Assembly: GCA_937894585.1 (NCBI GenBank)
Contig: CALBGO010000046.1
Span: forward strand, 1 to 19,730
DNA length: 19,730 nucleotides
Source: an uncultured Eubacterium sp.
GTDB lineage: Bacteria > Bacillota > Clostridia > Peptostreptococcales > Anaerovoracaceae
Direction: 5' to 3'
The position numbers were made by a program, and so were the translations under genes. Each line of letters begins with the position of its first letter. Within the stretch, counting starts at the first letter, position 1. This document shows positions 14,670 to 19,730 of this stretch, piece after piece. The notes below the pieces were generated by a model, which was given only the letters and a program-made list of their open reading frames with translations, had not been told where the DNA came from and searched no databases.

Positions 14670-15440
14670 GGGAATCACAATTTTCAGTTCAATATATTCA
14701 CCTTTATCATCTTCGAAAAATTCCGCATTATTTTCCATATTTTTTATCTGGGTAAATGCTTTCTTAATTGTATTTGCATATATTTTATAACTGATATAAT
14801 TTATCTTCCGTCTTCTCCTGTGTTCAGCCTCTTCTCTTGCCATAAAATCATCGATGAGTTTTTCGGTCTGCTTCACATTCAAATTGTTATTGATTACACG
14901 ATCCAAAACTTTTTCTCTTATGCGGGCGTCTTCGACTCTGAGGAGTGCTCTTGCATGGCGCTCTGTCAGTTTTGCAGAAATCAATTTCTCCTGAATGTCC
15001 GCAGGCAATGTTAAAATTCTGAGTTTATTGGAAATGGTCGACTGCCGTTTACCTATTTTCTCGGAAAGCTCACCCTGCGTCAATCCAAAATCGTCAATCA
15101 GTTTCCGGTAAGCATAAGCTTCTTCTATGTAACTCAGATTCTCTCTCTGCACATTTTCAATTACAGCAATCAAGGCCGTATCTTTCTCATCGAACTCTTT
15201 GACAATTGCAGGTATTTTAGAGATGCCCGCCAGTTTCGCAGCGCGAAGACGGCGCTCTCCGGCAATAAGGAAATATTTTCCATTTCCATCTTTTTTGACA
15301 AGAATCGGCTGTAATACCCCGTATTCAGCAATAGAATTTTTCAAATCGTTAAGCTCTTCTTCCGCAAAATATTTTCTTGGCTGTTCCGGATTCGCAAAGA
15401 TAGAGCCAATCGGCAGTTCTGTAGTTTTTCTGTTTAGCAT
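14646..15440 (-). CDS. noc: Nucleoid occlusion protein Noc (ParB paralogue)
   Basis: The product is a 264-residue ParB-family CTPase with GERRLRAA (61-68), ENVQRENLSYIEEAY (95-109), the helix-turn-helix region KRQSTISNKLRIL (131-143) and SAKLTERHARAL. Q133, K139 and R161 match Noc-type specificity positions (Q, K and R) rather than ParB-type, so I call it Noc, which binds NBS sites and keeps the division machinery off the nucleoid. Position between rsmG and parA is that of Bacillus noc. The N-terminus (MLNRKTTELPIGSIF) lacks an obvious amphipathic membrane-targeting helix as described for Bacillus Noc, so membrane recruitment may differ. The ATG has an AAGGGGGA site. Its last codons and stop lie inside parS. 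Confidence 0.87.
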   Translation of the reverse strand: MLNRKTTELPIGSIFANPEQPRKYFAEEELNDLKNSIAEYGVLQPILVKKDGNGKYFLIAGERRLRAAKLAGISKIPAIVKEFDEKDTALIAVIENVQRENLSYIEEAYAYRKLIDDFGLTQGELSEKIGKRQSTISNKLRILTLPADIQEKLISAKLTERHARALLRVEDARIREKVLDRVINNNLNVKQTEKLIDDFMAREEAEHRRRRKINYISYKIYANTIKKAFTQIKNMENNAEFFEDDKGEYIELKIVIPKNQRCFT

Positions 15441-15470
15441 TTTATCCCCCTTGTTTCGTTCCTTGTATAT

Positions 15471-15494
15471 AGAATACCACTTTTCCGGGGAAAT
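15471..15494 (-). promoter_or_regulatory. Candidate noc promoter with an NBS-like operator
   Basis: On the minus strand TATTCT (15476-15471) is preceded by TGG, an extended -10, about 30 bases before the noc start. Immediately upstream, covering the -35/spacer, ATTTCCCCGGAAAA (15494-15481) matches the Noc-binding consensus ATTTCCCGGGAAAT at 12 of 14 positions. This layout would suit autorepression by Noc. The motifs are seen; binding is inferred. Confidence 0.4.
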
Positions 15495-15513
15495 GGCTGA
15501 TGAAAAATTCTAC

Positions 15514-15543
15514 AAAAAAACCCATATTATATCATAATATGGG
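15514..15543 (-). terminator. Rho-independent terminator at the rsmG 3' end
   Basis: CCCATATTAT (15521-15530) and ATAATATGGG (15534-15543) form a 10-bp stem with a 3-base loop, followed on the minus strand by seven T (15520-15514). The rsmG stop codon (15534-15532) falls at the loop, so the ascending arm is coding sequence. It ends the mnmE-mnmG-rsmG unit. Confidence 0.88.
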
Positions 15544-16236
15544 CTCTTTCACGGGAGTTCCCGCTTTTCTCGGATATTTCGCGGGAGTTTCCTTAATTTT
15601 TTCAATGACAACGATGTTATGTTCGTACCCTTCCAAATCCGCAGACTGAATTCTTCTGAGTTTCCCTCCCAGAATTTTTACAGCTTTTTCTGCTTCCACC
15701 ATCTCTTTTTCCGCATCCGGACCTTTATAGGCAAGGAGATATCCCCCTTTTTTGATAAAAGGCAGACAGTATTCGGCAAGAACTGCCATATTGGCTACTG
15801 CTCTGGAAACACATACATCGAAAGTTTCTCTGTATTTTTTATTGCGGGCAAGTTCTTCTGCCCTTCCGTGAACAGTTTCGACATTCCCAATGTCAAGCTC
15901 TTCTGTCAGATTCGAAATAACCTTCAGCCTTTTGTTCAAAGAATCCGCAAGTACAAATTCTTTATCGGGGCTGATCACTGCAAGAGGCACTCCCGGAAAT
16001 CCGGCGCCGGTCCCTACATCGATAACAGATTCAGCGTTGATATACTCTTCAAAACCGCAGCACAGAATCGAATCGATTAAGTGCTTTTCCACAAAATCAT
16101 CTCTGTCCTTGATTGCAGTCAGATTTATCTTTTCATTCCATAAAAGCACACCGTCCATATATCCTACAAGCTTTTCAGCCATAGAATCATCCCACCGGAT
16201 ATTCAAAGAGGTTAAGGCATCTGTTAATTTCTGCAT
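15532..16236 (-). CDS. rsmG: 16S rRNA (guanine(527)-N7)-methyltransferase
   Basis: The product is a 234-residue RsmG (GidB), which methylates G527 in the 530 loop of 16S rRNA with SAM. Visible are YMDGVLLWNEKINLTAIKD, HLIDSI, the SAM loop DVGTGAGFPGVPLA (73-86), the RAEELA segment and SRAVANMAVLAEYCLPFIKKGG. Length is typical, with a basic C-terminal tail. The ATG begins one base after the mnmG stop, so translation is coupled. In some bacteria loss of this enzyme gives low-level streptomycin resistance; nothing here suggests it is broken. Confidence 0.97.
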   Translation of the reverse strand: MQKLTDALTSLNIRWDDSMAEKLVGYMDGVLLWNEKINLTAIKDRDDFVEKHLIDSILCCGFEEYINAESVIDVGTGAGFPGVPLAVISPDKEFVLADSLNKRLKVISNLTEELDIGNVETVHGRAEELARNKKYRETFDVCVSRAVANMAVLAEYCLPFIKKGGYLLAYKGPDAEKEMVEAEKAVKILGGKLRRIQSADLEGYEHNIVVIEKIKETPAKYPRKAGTPVKEPIL

Positions 16237-16237
16237 A

Positions 16238-18118
16238 TTATACCTTCTTTCTTCTCATTTTTTCCAAATAAACAAGCAGCACATTGATATCCGCAGGTGA
16301 TACACCGGAGATTCTTCCTGCCTGCCCTACTGAACGAGGTTTAATCTGATTCAGTTTCTGCATCGCTTCTATACGAAGTCCTTCTATTTTACTGTAATCC
16401 ATATTCTCATCCAAGGCTTTTGTCTCCAGCTTCTTAAATCTTTCAATTTGAGACAGCTGTTTTGAAATATATCCTTCGTACTTAATCTGAACCGCCAGCT
16501 GTGTCTCTGCATGCGAGGACAGCTGTTTTCTGTCCGGATCAATCTCCGCAAGATTATCGTATGTCACCTGAGGCCGTTTCAAAAGCTCGGCAAGCGTTGC
16601 TTTGTTTGACAGCTGAGAGCTTCCTATTTTTTCCAGAAAAGGATTTGCTTCTTTCGGATAAACATAAGTTGTTTCCATTCTCTGCCGCTCTTCATCCACT
16701 AAATTTTTCTTTTCAAGAAATTTGTCATATCTTTCTTTATCTGCCAGTCCTATCCTGTAAGATTTTTCCGTCAGACGCAAATCTGCGTTGTCTTGCCTCA
16801 GAAGCAGCCTATATTCCGCTCTGCTGGTCATAATTCTGTAAGGTTCATTTGTACCTTTTGTCACGAGATCGTCGATGAGAACGCCAATATAAGCCTCACT
16901 TCTATCCAGTACAAAAGGTTCTTTTCCATTTATTTCCAACGAAGCGTTAATACCTGCCATCAACCCCTGAGCTGCCGCTTCTTCATAACCGGAGCTTCCG
17001 TTAAACTGTCCGGCACAAAATAAATTCTTTATATATTTATTTTCTAAATTAGGCTTTAAGTCTAAAGGGTCAATGCAATCATATTCTATAGCATATGCAG
17101 GTCTTGTAATTATAATATTTTCAAGTCCCGGTATAGTATGATAGAACTCTTCTTGTACATCTTCAGGTAAACTTGATGACATACCTTGAATATACATTTC
17201 CTCTGTATCCAACCCTTCAGGTTCTATAAATGTCTGATGTCTTTCTTTATCAGCAAACCTATTGATTTTGTCTTCTATAGATGGGCAATATCTCGGACCG
17301 ATTCCTTCAATCTGACCTCCGAACAAAGCAGAACGATGGAAGTTGTTTCTGATCACTGTATGAGTTTTTTCATTGGTGTAAGTCAGCCAGCAGGATACCT
17401 GCTCCTTCTCCAAAGAATCGTTCATAAAAGAAAACGGCACAATTTTTTCATCGCCCTTCTGCTCTGTCATTTTAAAAAAGTCAAAAGTAGAAGCCAACGC
17501 TCTTGCCGGAGTCCCCGTCTTAAAGCGACGCAGATTCATACCGTGTTTCTTGAGATTATCCGAAAGAGAAACAGAAGGTGCAAGACCATTGGGACCGCTT
17601 GAATAAGCGCTGTCCCCAATAAAAATCTTACCGCGTAGGAAAGTTCCAGTTGCCAAAATAACAGCCTTCGCTTTGTAATAAGTATTCGTCATAGTAATCA
17701 CGCCGCAGACTTTTCCGTCTTCTATGATTAAATCCACAATTTCTCCCTGTTTCAGATCCAGATTTTCCTGTTTTTCCAAAGTCTTCTTCATCTCGATATG
17801 ATATCTGTGTTTGTCAGCCTGCGCCCGCAGTGAATGCACGGCAGGACCTTTTGCAGTATTCAGCATTCTGCTCTGGATAAAAGTTTTATCAATATTCTTA
17901 CCCATCTCACCGCCTAAAGCGTCTATTTCTCTGACAAGATGGCCTTTTCCCGTCCCACCGATGGACGGATTGCACGGCATCATCGCAATTGCCTCCAGAT
18001 TCATTGTGAAAAGCATGGTCCGGTTTCCCATGCGCGCAGATGCAAGAGCAGCTTCACAGCCGGCATGGCCTGCACCTACCACAATAATATCATATTCTCC
18101 CATAAAAACATATTCCAT
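16238..18118 (-). CDS. mnmG: tRNA uridine-5-carboxymethylaminomethyl(34) synthesis enzyme MnmG
   Basis: The product is a 626-residue FAD enzyme (GidA) that acts with MnmE to install carboxymethylaminomethyl at U34 of several tRNAs. It has the FAD-binding VVGAGHAGCEAALA (from residue 13), MPCNPSIGGTGKGHLVREID, GTFLRGKIFIGD, the FAD segment FCAGQFNGSSGYEEAAAQG and the C-terminal RIGLADKERYDKF and YEGYISKQ regions. I chose the ATG at 18118, with AAGGA six bases upstream. The ATG at 18124 touches that site, and the one at 18103 fits the family start but has no ribosome site. It lies 94 bases after mnmE. Confidence 0.97.
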   Translation of the reverse strand: MEYVFMGEYDIIVVGAGHAGCEAALASARMGNRTMLFTMNLEAIAMMPCNPSIGGTGKGHLVREIDALGGEMGKNIDKTFIQSRMLNTAKGPAVHSLRAQADKHRYHIEMKKTLEKQENLDLKQGEIVDLIIEDGKVCGVITMTNTYYKAKAVILATGTFLRGKIFIGDSAYSSGPNGLAPSVSLSDNLKKHGMNLRRFKTGTPARALASTFDFFKMTEQKGDEKIVPFSFMNDSLEKEQVSCWLTYTNEKTHTVIRNNFHRSALFGGQIEGIGPRYCPSIEDKINRFADKERHQTFIEPEGLDTEEMYIQGMSSSLPEDVQEEFYHTIPGLENIIITRPAYAIEYDCIDPLDLKPNLENKYIKNLFCAGQFNGSSGYEEAAAQGLMAGINASLEINGKEPFVLDRSEAYIGVLIDDLVTKGTNEPYRIMTSRAEYRLLLRQDNADLRLTEKSYRIGLADKERYDKFLEKKNLVDEERQRMETTYVYPKEANPFLEKIGSSQLSNKATLAELLKRPQVTYDNLAEIDPDRKQLSSHAETQLAVQIKYEGYISKQLSQIERFKKLETKALDENMDYSKIEGLRIEAMQKLNQIKPRSVGQAGRISGVSPADINVLLVYLEKMRRKKV

Positions 18119-18212
18119 AAACATTCCTTGCTTTCTTATCTACTTAAAGTTATCTGTCCAACCGTCAGTATTTTCCGCTCTGTATCATTTACTTCAAACC
18201 GTTTGCATTTTC

Positions 18213-19583
18213 TTATTTTCCCAGGCAGAATCTTGCGAAGACCTCATTTATAATATCATCTTTTACCGTTTCACCGATAATTTCACCCAGAGCTTCATAA
18301 GCGCTGCTGATATCAATTTCAATAAATTCCAGAGCTTCTTTCATCCGTGTCATAGAAACTGCGTCCGTTAAGGATTTTTCCGATTTTTGTAAAATATCTC
18401 TGTGACGCACATTGGTTACCATAACACTGTTCTGCTGACTGACACTGCCGCCGTAAACCATAGATACGATTTTATCTTCAATCAAAGAAATTCCTTCACC
18501 GGTTGTCATAGAAGTCTCTATAACGGAAACTTCGGGAATCATTTCTTCAATATCTTTCTTTGTAAGAACGCTTTCTAAATCCGCCTTATTAAGAACAACT
18601 ATGGTTTTCTCCGGGTTAATGAGCTCTATAATCTCCCTGTCCTCTTCTGAAAGTTCTCTGCTCGAATCCAGAATGAAAATAACTAAATCCGCCTGATTAA
18701 AAGATTCTTTGGATTTTTCAATTCCCATCTTTTCTATGATATCGTCGGTTCTGCGGATTCCGGCTGTATCTGTCAGTCTGACGGGAATTCCTCTGACACT
18801 GAGATGTTCCTCAATGGTATCTCTGGTAGTTCCGGGGATTTCTGTAACAATCGCCCTTCCCTCTCCCAAAAGACTGTTCATCAGAGAGGACTTTCCTACA
18901 TTCGGCTTTCCGATAATAGAAACCGCCAGACCTTCCTGTATGATTTTTCCGGTCTGCGCACTCGCTAAAAGCTCCGCAAGATCCGCCTGTACAGAGCATA
19001 AATCATGCTCCAGTTTTTCGTAAGTGATTTCTTCAATATCCTCATCGGGATAATCTATATTTACTGTAACATTTACCAAAATGTCCACAATTTTTTTTCG
19101 AATTTCTTTAATTTTTGCGGAAAACACACCTTCCAGCTGATCCATAGCAACATCGAAGGTTTTATCGGTCTTTGCCTTAATCACATCGATTACCGCTTCG
19201 GCCTGCGTTAAATCCAGTCTTCCGTTCAAAAATGCCCTCTTCGTAAATTCGCCGGGCTCCGCCATTCTTGCCCCGTTTTCAAGAACCAGCTGCAAAGTTT
19301 TGCGAAGAGGAACCATACCGCCGTGACAGTTAATTTCCACCACATCTTCTGCTGTATAAGTCTTCGGAGCCTGCATATAGACACAGAGTACTTCATCTAT
19401 AATCCGACCTGTCTCAGAATCCTTAATATGTCCGTAAGTCATCCTTCTGTTTGCAATCTCAGATGCTGCCGCCGGTACAAATACTTTATCTAAAATTTCT
19501 TTTGATTTTTCACCGCTTATTCTGATGATGCCGATACCGCCTTCACCGGGTGCGGTAGCAACAGCAGCTATTGTATCTTCCAT
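18213..19583 (-). CDS. mnmE: tRNA uridine-5-carboxymethylaminomethyl(34) synthesis GTPase MnmE
   Basis: The product is a 456-residue MnmE (TrmE). An N-terminal folate-binding domain (1-118, starting DTIAAVATAPGEGGIGIIRI) and a helical domain surround a Ras-like G domain (about 217-375) with the P-loop GKPNVGKS (225-232), GTTRDT switch I, DTAGIR (272-277) and NKAD. The C-terminus ends in FCLGK, the family's C-x-GK motif with the catalytic cysteine. It forms a complex with MnmG for tRNA wobble U34 modification. The ATG has an AGGAG site. It is the first gene of the mnmE-mnmG-rsmG unit. In many Bacillota jag precedes it; here about 97 bases upstream lies what looks like a group II intron end. 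Confidence 0.98.
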   Translation of the reverse strand: MEDTIAAVATAPGEGGIGIIRISGEKSKEILDKVFVPAAASEIANRRMTYGHIKDSETGRIIDEVLCVYMQAPKTYTAEDVVEINCHGGMVPLRKTLQLVLENGARMAEPGEFTKRAFLNGRLDLTQAEAVIDVIKAKTDKTFDVAMDQLEGVFSAKIKEIRKKIVDILVNVTVNIDYPDEDIEEITYEKLEHDLCSVQADLAELLASAQTGKIIQEGLAVSIIGKPNVGKSSLMNSLLGEGRAIVTEIPGTTRDTIEEHLSVRGIPVRLTDTAGIRRTDDIIEKMGIEKSKESFNQADLVIFILDSSRELSEEDREIIELINPEKTIVVLNKADLESVLTKKDIEEMIPEVSVIETSMTTGEGISLIEDKIVSMVYGGSVSQQNSVMVTNVRHRDILQKSEKSLTDAVSMTRMKEALEFIEIDISSAYEALGEIIGETVKDDIINEVFARFCLGK

Positions 19584-19680
19584 ACCCTACTCCTCGTACA
19601 TTTTCTTATGATTTACATCTAAGCCTTTCCGATGTTTTCACAAATTCGGACCGATCCAAAATATCATCTGTCTTTGAAAA

Positions 19681-19730
19681 ATCGAGTAGGGGCTAACAAG
19701 TAGCCCCTCTCACACCACCGTACGTGCCGT
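19681..19730 (-). mobile_element. 3' end of a group II intron (end of domain V and domain VI), cut by the window edge
   Basis: Read on the minus strand, the edge starts with GCACGTACGGTGGTGTGAGA, the usual 3' half of domain V and the junction to domain VI in bacterial retrointrons. Domain VI follows as a GGGGCTA/TAGCCCC stem (19707-19701 with 19695-19689), then TACTCGAT. A bulged A at 19687, seven nucleotides from the end, fits the branch point, and the terminal AT fits the AY 3' boundary, placing the intron-exon junction at 19681/19680. The body and any reverse-transcriptase ORF lie outside the window. Intron and mnmE share a strand, so splicing would affect any read-through transcript. Confidence 0.8.

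Noticed and set aside
19612..19680. Open minus-strand frame running from the predicted intron end to a TAA, possibly the 3' exon of a split gene
   Set aside because: It has only about 23 codons, a length expected by chance, and I do not recognise the peptide. The other side of the intron is needed to judge.

Overview
The window reads as an origin-proximal chromosome segment of a spore-forming, low-to-mid GC Bacillota, most likely class Clostridia. The support is the sporulation pair yabP-yabQ, the Firmicutes-type order mnmE-mnmG-rsmG-noc-parA-parB, the gdpP-rplI-dnaB block, and the divIC-rnmV-rsmA cluster. I cannot place it with confidence below class level. Every recognised gene except the leftmost (ridA) is on the minus strand, as expected if oriC lies beyond the right edge and the fork moves right to left.

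Layout from the right edge, in transcription order. The last 50 bases (19681-19730) look like the 3' end (end of domain V plus domain VI) of a group II intron on the minus strand. It sits about 100 bp upstream of mnmE, where jag/yidC/rnpA are often found in relatives. Then come mnmE, mnmG and rsmG (tRNA U34 modification and 16S rRNA m7G methylation), ending in a terminator that contains the rsmG stop codon. Next is noc, whose last codons lie in a 40-bp perfect palindrome that is both a consensus parS site and an apparent Rho-independent terminator. parA and parB follow, with a second, near-consensus parS just after parB. A roughly 470-bp intergenic region holds the parB terminator and a good extended -10 promoter for gdpP-rplI-dnaB; this GdpP lacks the usual membrane anchor.

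Left of dnaB are a small DUF1858 protein, a DnaD-type primosome protein whose C-terminus resembles the N-terminal domain of the DnaI/DnaC helicase loader but without its AAA+ ATPase, and a membrane-anchored LysM-G5-M23 peptidase. Next is yabP-yabQ (sporulation) running into divIC-rnmV-rsmA, with a likely housekeeping promoter inside yabQ, then an LtaS-like sulfatase-fold enzyme and a GNAT acetyltransferase. A bidirectional terminator separates this block from ridA, which is transcribed toward it.

The content is mostly conserved core functions: chromosome segregation and nucleoid occlusion, replication initiation, ribosome and tRNA maturation, division, and envelope and spore formation. I do not see a wholly new defence or metabolic system. 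The unusual points are architectural: the parS/terminator/noc-stop overlap, the DnaD-DnaI-like chimera, the apparently soluble GdpP, a candidate Noc operator in the noc promoter, and the intron next to mnmE.
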